This document shows positions 38,861-47,033 of a stretch of 62,908 nucleotides of DNA, piece by piece. The DNA is from WHTX01 sp038255145 (GTDB lineage: Bacteria; Actinomycetota; Acidimicrobiia; Acidimicrobiales; CAIXPF01), in contig JBBSLP010000032.1 of NCBI GenBank assembly GCA_038255145.1, positions 1 to 62,908 on the forward strand, in the 5' to 3' direction. Positions within the stretch are counted from its first letter, which is position 1. Each line of letters starts with the position of its first letter. Made by a program: the position numbers and the translations under genes. Below the pieces are notes generated by a model. The model ran no database searches, was not told the DNA's origin, and saw only the letters and a program-made list of their open reading frames with translations.

Positions 38861-39256
38861 ATGACCAGCGCCGAGAGCAGCCCCCTCACCAGCCCCGGGA
38901 CCCTGTCCATGTCCGTCAGCCGAGTGGTGGCGGCACCGGCCGAGGTCGTCTACGCGCTCGGTCGCATGCGTTGGTCGACCAGGCCCACGGTGACCGAGGC
39001 CGACCGGGGCCGCCGCTTCGCCTTCCACGTGCCCAGCGGGGCGCGTTCGACGTGGACCTACGACCTGGTCCCCGGTCCTGACGGCACCACGGTCACCGAG
39101 TCGGTGGCCACGGCCCGGGCCGTGCCCCTACCCATCCGCTGGCTGATGCGCCGCGCCGGGGTCACCGACCGGGCCCAGCACCTGCGCGCCGGCATGGTCA
39201 CCACCCTGGACCGCCTGGCCGCGGCCGCGGTCACCCCGGGGCCCGCCGACGCCTGA
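38861..39256 (+). CDS. SRPBCC-family protein with apparent internal deletion
   Basis: A 131-residue SRPBCC (polyketide cyclase/dehydrase-like) protein. It opens with SRVVAAPAEVVYAL and then goes straight to WSTRPTVTEADRGRRFAFHV. In typical relatives about 40 residues (the MGEWSPE...GARF...G-N region) separate these two segments. The deletion keeps the frame, so a product is possible, but the START fold would lack its central helices and strands. ATG 38861 is used; another ATG at 38909 is possible. Its neighbours are the SDR gene and the DGPF/ECF pair. Confidence 0.65.
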   Translation: MTSAESSPLTSPGTLSMSVSRVVAAPAEVVYALGRMRWSTRPTVTEADRGRRFAFHVPSGARSTWTYDLVPGPDGTTVTESVATARAVPLPIRWLMRRAGVTDRAQHLRAGMVTTLDRLAAAAVTPGPADA

Positions 39257-39314
39257 ACCCGCCCGCCCCCGAACCCACCCACCAAGATCACATCACGACG
39301 ACAAGGACACTGCC

Positions 39315-39689
39315 ATGGAGTACATGATCCTCATCCACAGCGACGAGACCGCGATGGCGGCGGGCGCACCGGCCCCGGGCACCACCGAGTTCGAGCAGAT
39401 GATGGGCCAGTGGATCGCCTACAACCAGCGGCTCATCGACGGCGGCCACTGGATCGACGGCGGCATGCTGCAGTCCACCGCCACCGCCACCACCCTGCGC
39501 AAGACGGGCCCGGCGGCACCGGCGGTCACCGACGGCCCCTTCGCCGAGACCAAGGAGCAGCTCGGTGGCTACTACCTGATCACCGCGGCCGATCTGGACG
39601 AGGCCCTGGAGCTGGCCACCGGGGTGCCCATGCCCTTCGGCTCCATCGAGGTGCGACCGCTGGCCATGCCCCGGACCATCGTCGGGTAG
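39315..39689 (+). CDS. YCII/DGPF-domain protein
   Basis: A 124-residue DGPF-domain (YCII-related, ferredoxin-like fold) protein. It begins MEYMILIHSDE, has the signature VTDGPFAETKEQLGGYYLI, and ends with IEVRPLAM. Such proteins are almost always encoded beside ECF42 sigma factors, as here (18 bp apart). Their biochemical role is unclear; a link to oxidative or chemical stress sensing is suspected. ATG 39315. Confidence 0.92.
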   Translation: MEYMILIHSDETAMAAGAPAPGTTEFEQMMGQWIAYNQRLIDGGHWIDGGMLQSTATATTLRKTGPAAPAVTDGPFAETKEQLGGYYLITAADLDEALELATGVPMPFGSIEVRPLAMPRTIVG

Positions 39690-39707
39690 GGCCACGATGA
39701 TCAAGAG

Positions 39708-40970
39708 ATGACCGAGACGGCGCTCACCCAGCTGGCGCGCCAGGAGAGCGGGCGGGTGCTCGCCCTCCTGGCCCGCCGTTTCGGCGACCTCGACCTGGCC
39801 GACGAGGCCGTCCAGGACGCCCTGGTCGACGCGGCCCGCACCTGGCCCGAGCGAGGGGTACCCGACAACCCTGCGGCCTGGCTGCACACCGTGGCCCGGC
39901 GCAAGGCCCTCGACCGCCTGCGTCGGGCGGCGTCGGCGCAACGACGGCTGGAGGCCGGCCGCTGGGCCGTCGATGACGAACCCAGCACCGACCGGGGCGG
40001 GGCCGAGCTGGTGGTGGAGGAGGGGACGGTGGAGGACGAGCGCCTGCGCCTGCTGCTGCTGTGCTGCCACCCCGCCCTCGACCCCGCCGCCCAGGTGGCC
40101 TTGACCCTGCGCCTGGTGGGAGGGCTGACCACGACCGAGATCGCCTCGGCGTTCCTGGTGCCCGAGGCCACCCTGGCCCAGCGCATCGTGCGGGCCAAGC
40201 GCAAGATCCGCGACGCCGGCATCCCGCTGAGCATCCCCGCCCGCCTCGACGAGCGGGTCGACGTGGTCCTGGGGGTGCTCTACCTGATCGCCAACGAGGG
40301 CTACCTGAGCCGGGGTGGCGACGCGGGCCCGGTCCGGGTCGATCTGACCGACGAGGCCACCCGCCTGACCGAGGTCCTGGCCACCCTGGTGCCCGAGCAC
40401 GCCGAGGTCGACGGGTTGCTGGCCCTGGTCCTGTTCCACCGGGCCCGTCTCGACAGCCGGCTCGATCCCGCCGGGGAGCTGGTGCTGCTCGACGACCAGG
40501 ACCGCAGCCGTTGGGACCGGGCCACCATCGAGCGGGCCAACGCCGTGTTGCACCGGGCCCTTGTGCGCATGACCCCAGGGCCGTTCCAGGTCCAGGCCCT
40601 CATCGCTTCGCACCACGCCAATGCCCGCACGGCGGCCGACACCGACTGGGCCGCCATCGAGGGCCTGTACCGCCAGCTCGGGGCCATGACGGCGTCGCCG
40701 GTGGTGGCCCTCAACCACGCCGTGGCCGTGGCCATGGCCGACGGTCCCCAGGCCGGGCTGACCGCCCTCGACGCCCTCGAGGTCGGCCACGGTGCCGCCG
40801 GACTGGGTGGCTACCACCTGTTCCACGCCGCCCGGGGCGAGCTGCTGCTGCGGGCCGGCCAGCCCGTCCACGCTGGCGACGCCTTCACCCGGGCCCGTTC
40901 GCTGACCAGCAACCCCGCCGAGCAACGCCACCTGGATCGCCGCATCTCGGCGTGCGACACGTCGACCTGA
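39708..40970 (+). CDS. ECF42-type RNA polymerase sigma factor
   Basis: A 420-residue extracytoplasmic-function sigma factor of the long, anti-sigma-free ECF42 type. The sigma2 region contains RRFGDLDLADEAVQDALVDAARTWP; the sigma4 region contains GLTTTEIASAFLVPEATLAQRIVRAKRKIRDAGIP. A C-terminal extension of about 200 residues has helical, TPR-like content (YLIANEGYLSRGGD, LYRQLGAMTASPVVALNHAVA). The extension is thought to control activity in place of an anti-sigma factor. The usual DGPF partner precedes it. Confidence 0.92.
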   Translation: MTETALTQLARQESGRVLALLARRFGDLDLADEAVQDALVDAARTWPERGVPDNPAAWLHTVARRKALDRLRRAASAQRRLEAGRWAVDDEPSTDRGGAELVVEEGTVEDERLRLLLLCCHPALDPAAQVALTLRLVGGLTTTEIASAFLVPEATLAQRIVRAKRKIRDAGIPLSIPARLDERVDVVLGVLYLIANEGYLSRGGDAGPVRVDLTDEATRLTEVLATLVPEHAEVDGLLALVLFHRARLDSRLDPAGELVLLDDQDRSRWDRATIERANAVLHRALVRMTPGPFQVQALIASHHANARTAADTDWAAIEGLYRQLGAMTASPVVALNHAVAVAMADGPQAGLTALDALEVGHGAAGLGGYHLFHAARGELLLRAGQPVHAGDAFTRARSLTSNPAEQRHLDRRISACDTST

Positions 40971-40972
40971 GC

Positions 40973-41389
40973 TCAGCCGCCCAGGGCGCGCTGCAGCAGC
41001 CCGGCCATGTCAGCCAGGTCGAAGAAGGCGGCCGTGTCCACGGCGCTGGGGGCCCCGGCCACGGGGTCGGCCCCGGCGTCCAGGAGGATGGACACGGTCT
41101 CGCCTGACCGGCGCACGACCGCTGCGGCCAGGGGGGTCTGACCGCGGTCGTTGATGCGGTTCACGTCGGCCCCCCGTTCGATCAGGGCGGCGACGGTGGC
41201 GGGGTGCTCGTGGTAGGCGGCCAGGATGAGCAGGGAGTCGCCCTTGTCGTTGGTCAGGTCGACGGGCACGCCGGCGTCCACGTAGCTGGCGAGCTCGTCG
41301 GTCTTGCCGTCCCGGGCCAGGTCGAACATGCGGTGGGCGAAGGCCAGGGTGTCCGCGTCCAGCTCTTCGGTCATGGCTTCGTCGGTCAT
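40973..41389 (-). CDS. ankyrin-repeat protein
   Basis: A 138-residue protein with about three ankyrin repeats: DLARDGKTDELASYVDAGVPVDLTNDKGDSLLILAA, EHPATVAALIERGADVNRINDRGQTPLAAAV and GETVSILLDAGADP. The last repeat is incomplete. A short acidic N-terminus precedes them. It probably binds a partner protein; none is obvious. Its stop is 3 bp from the stop of the convergent ECF gene. It lies 7 bp downstream of the CDF transporter and is likely in the same leftward operon (ArsR-CDF-ankyrin). Confidence 0.9.
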   Translation of the reverse strand: MTDEAMTEELDADTLAFAHRMFDLARDGKTDELASYVDAGVPVDLTNDKGDSLLILAAYHEHPATVAALIERGADVNRINDRGQTPLAAAVVRRSGETVSILLDAGADPVAGAPSAVDTAAFFDLADMAGLLQRALGG

Positions 41390-41396
41390 GGAAGCG

Positions 41397-42407
41397 TCAC
41401 CACGAGATCTCGTCGCAGCCGGTGTGGTCGTCGGGTTCGACCTGCAGGGTGGCGTGTTCGAGGTGGTAGCGGGTGACGAGCAGGTCCCGGGCCCGGTCGA
41501 GCACGCCGTGGCCGTCGTCGCCGGCCCGGATGACGAGGTGGGCCGAGGCCACGTCCATCTGGCTGGTCAGGGTCCAGATGTGCAGGTCGTGGACATCGAG
41601 CACCCCGGGCACGGCGGCCAGGTCGCGACGCACGGCGTTCACGTCCATGCCCGCGGGGGCGGATTGCACCAGCACCCGCACGGCGTCGCGGCCCAGGCGG
41701 AGGGAGCGGGGGACGATGAACAGGCCGATGGCGGCGCCGATGAGAGGGTCGACCCAGGCCCAGCCCGTGGCCATCATGATCAGGGCGGCGAGGATGACGC
41801 CGACGGAGCCCAGGGCGTCGGACACGACCTCGAGGTAGGCGCCCTTCATGTTCATGTTCTCCTTGGCCCCCGAGCGCAGCAGGAGGAAGGAGATGAGGTT
41901 GACGACCAGGCCGACCACGCCGACGACCAGCACCGGCGTCGACGGCACGTCGGGCAGGTCCCGCAGGCGCAGCACGGCCTCGACCAGCACGTAGAGCCCC
42001 ACGCCCACGAGCAGGACGGCGTTGGCCAGGGCGGCCAGCACCTCGAGCCGGTACAAGCCGTAGGTCCTCTGCCCGTCCCTGCTCCCCTTCGAGCTGGCCA
42101 CGATGGCGGCCAGGGCCATGCCCAGACCCAGGGCGTCGGTGGCCATGTGCCCAGCGTCGGACAACAGGGCCAACGAGTTGATGACCAGCCCGGTGACCAC
42201 CTGGACGACGAGGAAGGCGAGGATCAGGGCCAGCGACATGGCCAGAGGCCGCTTGTAGCGGTCCCCCGCCTGGATCATCCCCGAGGTGTGGTCGTGGCCG
42301 TGCCCGCCATGCCCAGCCTGCCCAGCCGCAGCGCCCTCATCGTGGGCGTGGGCGGCGTGGGCGTGGGCGGCGTGGTCATGGTCGGCGTGGTCGTGGTCGG
42401 TGGTCAC
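41397..42407 (-). CDS. CDF-family zinc/cation efflux transporter
   Basis: A 336-residue cation diffusion facilitator of the CzcD/ZitB type that exports zinc and similar metals using proton exchange. The cytoplasmic N-terminus is His-rich (DHDHADHDHAAHAHAAHAHD). Helix 2 has SLALLSDAGHMATDALG and helix 5 VVSDALGSVGVILAALI, supplying the two HD-type metal-site pairs. The C-terminal cytoplasmic domain has VLDVHDLHIWTLTSQ. GTG 42407 overlaps the ArsR stop by 4 bp, so the regulator and pump are translationally coupled. Confidence 0.93.
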   Translation of the reverse strand: MTTDHDHADHDHAAHAHAAHAHDEGAAAGQAGHGGHGHDHTSGMIQAGDRYKRPLAMSLALILAFLVVQVVTGLVINSLALLSDAGHMATDALGLGMALAAIVASSKGSRDGQRTYGLYRLEVLAALANAVLLVGVGLYVLVEAVLRLRDLPDVPSTPVLVVGVVGLVVNLISFLLLRSGAKENMNMKGAYLEVVSDALGSVGVILAALIMMATGWAWVDPLIGAAIGLFIVPRSLRLGRDAVRVLVQSAPAGMDVNAVRRDLAAVPGVLDVHDLHIWTLTSQMDVASAHLVIRAGDDGHGVLDRARDLLVTRYHLEHATLQVEPDDHTGCDEISW

Positions 42408-42802
42408 GTGGGGTTCCCGTGGCGCAGGTGCTCGCGGCCGAGGGCGAGGAGCTGGCGGACGTGGTCGTCGTCGAGGCTGTAGAAGACCATGCGGCCGCCT
42501 CGGCGGGAGGCGACAATGCGGGCCGTGCGCAGCCAGCGCAGGGCGTGGGACACGGAGGTCTCCGACGAGCCGACCACCGCGGCCAGGTCGCCCACGCACA
42601 GCTCACCCGCCTCGAGCAGGGCATAGAGGATGCGGGTGCGGGTGGGGTCACCGAGGATGCGGAACCACTCGGCCAGCTGGTCGGTCTCCTCGGGACCCGG
42701 CAGGTGCTCGCGAGCCAGGTCCACCCGTTCCCGGTCCTTCAGTGCATCCCCGTCCACAGCCACCACGTCACTCACCCGAGCCTCCAAGACCGTTCCCACC
42801 AC
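42404..42802 (-). CDS. ArsR/SmtB-family metal-sensing repressor
   Basis: A 132-residue winged-helix repressor. The DNA-binding part reads ILGDPTRTRILYALLEAGELCVGDLAAVVGSSETSVSHALRWLR. The C-terminal helix DDDHVRQLLALGREHLRH matches the alpha-5 zinc site of SmtB/CzrA (D, H and H, H), so zinc or cobalt sensing is likely. A Cys lies in ELCVGD. It heads an operon with the CDF exporter. The start may be GTG 42802 or a GTG near 42774. Inverted repeats upstream (42825-42859) are candidate operators. Confidence 0.9.
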   Translation of the reverse strand: MVGTVLEARVSDVVAVDGDALKDRERVDLAREHLPGPEETDQLAEWFRILGDPTRTRILYALLEAGELCVGDLAAVVGSSETSVSHALRWLRTARIVASRRGGRMVFYSLDDDHVRQLLALGREHLRHGNPT

Positions 42803-42824
42803 CGTCCGCTACCCAATGACGCCC

Positions 42825-42859
42825 GATCATCAGACATCTGAACAGCTGCGCAGATGATC
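42825..42859. promoter_or_regulatory. overlapping inverted repeats upstream of the ArsR-CDF operon
   Basis: GATCATC (42825-42831) pairs with GATGATC (42853-42859), and nested within it CATCTG (42835-42840) pairs with CAGATG (42851-42856). TGAACA (42839-42844) resembles an ArsR/SmtB half-site. The site is 23 bp upstream of the first possible start. Binding by the ArsR protein is inferred. Confidence 0.5.
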
Positions 42860-42910
42860 CGACATTGGAGGCGCCAAGTCAAACGTCCAGCTGGGGGAGC
42901 GCGGACGGGG

Positions 42911-44158
42911 TCACGGGTCGGCGATCGGCTCGGGACCGGGGCCTTCGGCCTGCCAGCGGGTGATGACGAAGGGAGTGCCGTCGGGCCGGTGGACCTGAGG
43001 GCGGCAGCCGTCGAACCGGATGGTCCACTTCTTGGCGTGCAGGAACGTGTGGTGCTTCAGGCACAACAAGGCGCCATTGCCTAACTTGGTGTGACCGCCG
43101 TCCTCCCACGGTTGACAGTGGTGGACATCGCACCAGTCCGGTGGACGGTCACACCCGGGGAACACGCACTGACCATCTCGTAGGGTGATGGCCCGCCGGA
43201 TGCCCTTTGACCATTTGCGTGAGTCGCGGCCGATGTCGAGGATCTCACCATCAGCGCCGAGCACAGCCCGGTACATGGTGGAATCGCACGTGGCCATCGG
43301 TGGGTCAGCCCCGTGCTCACGTTCGTCGTCGCCGGCCTGACCGTGGTTGCCGCGGTCCCGGTGGTCGAGGCTGATGGTGACCGCGACCCGGTACCGGTCG
43401 GGCACCGACCCCTCACACCCGCAGCGGCGCATGGTTTGGCCGCACAGCTCCATGAGGGCGTCGGCCTGCAGTTCGGACATGAGCTTGCCGGCGACGGAGG
43501 GATCGTCGTGTCCGGTGCGGAGGTACCGGTCGACGTGGGCGCCGAGGATGGCATCGAGCAGGGCCCCGTACTCGGGGGAGAGCCGACCGCCGATGTCGAA
43601 CATGCCGTCCATGCTCTCGGACAGGTGGAAGCTGGACTTCGGAGCGGGTTCGGCGTCTTCCGCAGGCGGGTTGACCAGGTCATCGGCGTTCTCGCACCAG
43701 CGTCGGGTGGTGATGCGGAACGACGGGGCGCTCAACTCCAGGGCCTGGCCGACCAGCAGTTCCTCGTCCTCCACCGCCCGCAGGGCGTGTCGCCCCACGC
43801 AACGCGACAGGGACCGCAGGTGATCAGCGGACAGGTCGCCACGTCGGGCCGGGCCGGCCGCGGTGGGCAGCAGGCGCAGGGAGACCCCGTCACGGATGCG
43901 GGCCTGGACCTCACGGGCCGAGGTGTTGGTCCGAGAGGCCACCCAGCGCGCCGCCGTGGTCGCCCCGACGTCGGCCCATGCTCCCTCGCGCTCGTGTACG
44001 TCATGAGCGAAGGCCAGACAGGCGGCCGTGGCATTGCTCAGACGTTCGAGTTCGAGCACGGCAGCACCGATCCCGCGGGCGTGCAGGTAGTTCTCGTCGA
44101 CCGCGCCGAGCTGACTGATGACCGCCTGGATGTCGAGAGGATCTCCACTGTCGGCCAC
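42911..44158 (-). CDS. DUF222/HNH endonuclease-domain protein (13E12-type)
   Basis: A 415-residue protein of the actinobacterial DUF222-HNH family, often multicopy and linked to repeats. Residues 1-300 are the helical DUF222 region (e.g. ARGIGAAVLELERLSNATA). The C-terminal HNH domain reads GQCVFPGCDRPPDWCDVHHCQPWEDGG and then LCLKHHTFLH, with zinc cysteines and the HH pair. Cellular role is not established; nuclease activity is plausible. GTG 44158 starts it. The 129 bp upstream, divergent-free, is relatively A/T-rich and must hold its promoter. Confidence 0.93.
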   Translation of the reverse strand: MADSGDPLDIQAVISQLGAVDENYLHARGIGAAVLELERLSNATAACLAFAHDVHEREGAWADVGATTAARWVASRTNTSAREVQARIRDGVSLRLLPTAAGPARRGDLSADHLRSLSRCVGRHALRAVEDEELLVGQALELSAPSFRITTRRWCENADDLVNPPAEDAEPAPKSSFHLSESMDGMFDIGGRLSPEYGALLDAILGAHVDRYLRTGHDDPSVAGKLMSELQADALMELCGQTMRRCGCEGSVPDRYRVAVTISLDHRDRGNHGQAGDDEREHGADPPMATCDSTMYRAVLGADGEILDIGRDSRKWSKGIRRAITLRDGQCVFPGCDRPPDWCDVHHCQPWEDGGHTKLGNGALLCLKHHTFLHAKKWTIRFDGCRPQVHRPDGTPFVITRWQAEGPGPEPIADP

Positions 44159-44287
44159 ATCACAAGACTAGCGCCGATAGGACCGGAACCGGACAAACAA
44201 GCAAACATCTGTTCGGTGTCTTCCGGCACGCTCACCAATTCGTTGGACCGTCGTCTGAAGAGAGGTGAACGGCACTCTGCGTGACGT

Positions 44288-45289
44288 TCAGGCCTTGATG
44301 GCACCGCTGGTGTTGTGCAACGGGCTGCCGCCCCGACCGGTGCGCAAGGCGATCATCTCGGCCACGATGGACAGTGCCGTCTCCTGCGGGGTCGAACCCC
44401 CCAGATCCAGTCCCGCGGGCCCGTGCAACCGGGCCAGGGCCTCCTCGCCCACACCGGCCCGCTCCAGGTGCGTGCGTCGCGCCGCCTGGGTCCGCCGGGA
44501 CCCCAGAGCGCCGACATAGCCCACGTCGCCACCCAAGGCCGCGGTCAGCACCGGCGTGGCCACCGCGGGCGAGTGGTCGAGCACCACCACCCCGTCCAAC
44601 GGGCCCATCGCCCCCACCGCGGCCACGGCATCGTCGGCCAGCGCCGTCACCGAACCCGACCAGCCCAGCAGCTCGACCTGGGCCACCAGCGAATCGGCCA
44701 ACTGGTTGGGGCCCACGACCACCAGTCGGGGCAAGGGCGCCCACCCCTCGAGCACCAGCTCGGTCCCCTCGTGGTCCACCACCCGGGTCTGGTGCCCGGG
44801 CCGGGCCAACAGGGGGGCCGCCAGCTCGGTCGCCGCGGCGTCCAGGACGTCGTCGCCCAGCGTGCCCGACGAACCGTCCCGGCCCACCACCAGGCTGGCG
44901 CCGGGATGGCCCGGTCGGGTCACCAGCACCACCGGCCGCCGCCGGGCCGCCGCCGCCCATGCCGCCGCGGGCACATCGGCCAGGGCCTGGACCAGCACCG
45001 ACACCCTTCCGCCGCAGGTCAGCCCGGCCCCCAGGGCGGCGGCATCGTCCACGTCCCGGCGCACCAGCCGGGCCCCGGTGGCGTCGCCGGCCAGCACGGC
45101 CCGCCCCTCACCGGCCAGGTGGAGGTCAGCCTCGGCCCCCAACAGCGCGCCCGCACCCCCCCGCGCGGTGATGACGAGCACGGCCCGGGTGGGCAGCGGA
45201 CCCAGGCCCTCGGCATCGACGATGCGGGCAAAGGCGGCCGATGGTCCCGCCGGGTCGAGCCAGGGGCCGAGGTCGTCCAGGGTGGTCAT
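44288..45289 (-). CDS. XdhC/CoxI-family protein
   Basis: A 333-residue XdhC/CoxI protein. The N-terminal half has the family LTCGGRVSVLVQ segment. The C-terminal half is a Rossmann-type domain with LPRLVVVGPNQLADSLV, GDVGYVGALGSRRT and GPAGLDLGGSTPQETALSIVAEM. XdhC proteins bind molybdenum cofactor and load it, sulfurated, into xanthine- or CO-dehydrogenase-type hydroxylases. No such hydroxylase is encoded in the window, so its client lies elsewhere. ATG 45289. Confidence 0.92.
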   Translation of the reverse strand: MTTLDDLGPWLDPAGPSAAFARIVDAEGLGPLPTRAVLVITARGGAGALLGAEADLHLAGEGRAVLAGDATGARLVRRDVDDAAALGAGLTCGGRVSVLVQALADVPAAAWAAAARRRPVVLVTRPGHPGASLVVGRDGSSGTLGDDVLDAAATELAAPLLARPGHQTRVVDHEGTELVLEGWAPLPRLVVVGPNQLADSLVAQVELLGWSGSVTALADDAVAAVGAMGPLDGVVVLDHSPAVATPVLTAALGGDVGYVGALGSRRTQAARRTHLERAGVGEEALARLHGPAGLDLGGSTPQETALSIVAEMIALRTGRGGSPLHNTSGAIKA

Positions 45290-45379
45290 GGGCCGACAGT
45301 AGCCACGCCCCCCGACAGCCGACGCCCGCTACCTGCCAGGTAGTCGCCCTCGTACGGCGACGGCGCGCACGCTGCTCCC

Positions 45380-45853
45380 ATGACCACCACGACCCACCTC
45401 ACCACCGCCCCCACGATCGCCGCCGCAGACAAGACCGCCAACGACACGACCGCGCGCCGGGCCCGCCGGCTGCTGCGCTTCGACGGGGTGGCCGGCCTGA
45501 CCGCCGGCGCCGTGGCCTTGGCCGCCGCACCCACCCTGGCCAGCGACCTCGACGTCGGCACCACCGCGGTCCGCATCGTCGCAACCGGCCTGGTCGTCCT
45601 CGGCGCCGACGCCCTGATCGTCGCCCAGGTGCGCGGCCGCCGATTCCCCACCACCACCAGGGCCTTCGTCATCGGCCGCGAGCTGATCGTCGTCCTCGCC
45701 CTGGTCGTGGCCCTCGTCCAAGGCGCCCCCGCCGCCGCCATCGCCGTGCTCGCCGCACTCGTCGTCGACGCCGTCGTCTTCGGCGCCCTGGAGATGGCCG
45801 CGGCCCCCAAGCGCGCCGAGCCCACATCAGCCCAGGTCAGGCAAGGCGGCTGA
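45380..45853 (+). CDS. small hypothetical membrane protein, four helices
   Basis: I do not recognise a family for this 157-residue protein with confidence. After a Thr/Ala-rich soluble start it has four membrane segments (about 35-50, 64-84, 97-114, 117-136), with a basic stretch ARRARRLLRFDG before the first. It resembles small integral membrane proteins often adjacent to regulatory genes in actinobacteria. ATG 45380 is reasonable. It is divergent from xdhC and precedes the truncated glycosidase by 31 bp. Confidence 0.65.
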   Translation: MTTTTHLTTAPTIAAADKTANDTTARRARRLLRFDGVAGLTAGAVALAAAPTLASDLDVGTTAVRIVATGLVVLGADALIVAQVRGRRFPTTTRAFVIGRELIVVLALVVALVQGAPAAAIAVLAALVVDAVVFGALEMAAAPKRAEPTSAQVRQGG

Positions 45854-45884
45854 CAGCAACCGCGCAGCGCTAGCGTTCCCGCCG

Positions 45885-47033
45885 ATGCGTGCGGCGGGTG
45901 GACCCAAGGGTGCTGAACGCGAACGGGTGGAAGGGTTCGGCCACCTGGAGGACGGCCTGCGCCAGGCCGGCGACTGGTACCAGTGGGGTCCCTACGTCAG
46001 CGAGCGCCAGTGGGGCACGGTGCGTGAGGACTACAGCGCCGACGGCAACGCCTGGGACTACCTGCCCCACGACCACGCCCGCTCCCGGGCCTACCGCTGG
46101 GGCGAGGACGGCAGGGCCGGCTTCTGCGACATCGAGCAGCGGTTGTGCCTGGCCCTGGCCCTGTGGAACGGCCGGGACCCCATCCTCAAGGAGCGGGCCT
46201 TCGGGCTGACCGGCAGCCAGGGCAACCACGGCGAGGACGTCAAGGAGTACTGGTGGTACGTCGACGCCGTGCCCAGCCACGCCTGGAACCGGTGGCGCTA
46301 CCACTACCCCCAGGGCCCCTACCCCGACGACGACCTCATCGCCGAGAACGGCCGCCGCAACCGCCACCAGCCCGAGTACGAGCTGCTGGACACGGGCGCC
46401 TTCGACGGCGACCGCTACTGGGTCGTCGAGGTCGACTACGCCAAGGCCGGCCCCTTCGACGTGCTCATGACGGTGCGGGTGACCAACGCCGGCCCTGATA
46501 CCGACGTGCTCCACGTCCTGCCCACGGCGTGGTTCCGCAACACGTGGTCGTGGGACGAGGGCGCCATCGCTCCCCAGCTGGCCGCAGCGGGCCCGGGCAC
46601 CATCCACGCCGCCCACCCCACCATGGGCCCCCTCGAGCTGCTGGCCGGGCCGGGGCCCGACGGCTCGCAGCCCACCCCGCTGTTCTGCGAGAACGAGACC
46701 AACGTGGCCGCCCTGTTCGGCGCTGCCCCCCAGACCCCCTTCCCCAAGGACGGCATCAACGACCACGTCGTGCACGGTGCGGCCACGGTCAACCCCGCGG
46801 GCCACGGCACCAAGGCCGCCCTGTGGTACCGGCTCGAGGTCGCCGCCGGGGCCACCGTCGAGGTCCGCCTGCGCCTCCGGCCCTGCCACCCCGCCAGCAC
46901 CACAGCCGCCAGCACCACAGCCGCGGCCGGGCCCGAGCTGAACCGCTACGGGAGCCGCTCCACGAGGATGGTCTGCTGGCATCGACCGAAGGGGCCGGCC
47001 TCGTCGCGGAGGACGCCTTCGGCCAAGCCGTAG
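45885..47033 (+). CDS. N-terminal fragment of a large glucosidase-type glycoside hydrolase
   Basis: The first 330 or so residues match the N-terminal part of bacterial MGH1/GH63-like glucosidases: WGPYVSERQWGTVREDYSADG, AWDYLPHDHARSRAYRWGEDG, FGLTGSQGNHGEDVKEYWWYV, FCENETN and KDGINDHVVHGAA. Intact relatives are about 850-900 residues and carry the catalytic (alpha/alpha)6 barrel in the missing C-terminal part. Here the homology stops near VEVRLRLRP. A 15-bp direct repeat follows and the frame then runs antisense into the thioesterase gene to a chance stop at 47033. It is probably a non-functional remnant of a deletion, though the frame is open. Confidence 0.75.
   Translation: MRAAGGPKGAERERVEGFGHLEDGLRQAGDWYQWGPYVSERQWGTVREDYSADGNAWDYLPHDHARSRAYRWGEDGRAGFCDIEQRLCLALALWNGRDPILKERAFGLTGSQGNHGEDVKEYWWYVDAVPSHAWNRWRYHYPQGPYPDDDLIAENGRRNRHQPEYELLDTGAFDGDRYWVVEVDYAKAGPFDVLMTVRVTNAGPDTDVLHVLPTAWFRNTWSWDEGAIAPQLAAAGPGTIHAAHPTMGPLELLAGPGPDGSQPTPLFCENETNVAALFGAAPQTPFPKDGINDHVVHGAATVNPAGHGTKAALWYRLEVAAGATVEVRLRLRPCHPASTTAASTTAAAGPELNRYGSRSTRMVCWHRPKGPASSRRTPSAKP
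46894..46923. repeat. 15-bp tandem duplication at the end of the glycosidase fragment
   Basis: CCAGCACCACAGCCG occurs twice head to tail, at 46894-46908 and 46909-46923. It lies where glycosidase homology ends and just before the stop of the convergent thioesterase, so it may mark the deletion joint. Confidence 0.85.
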
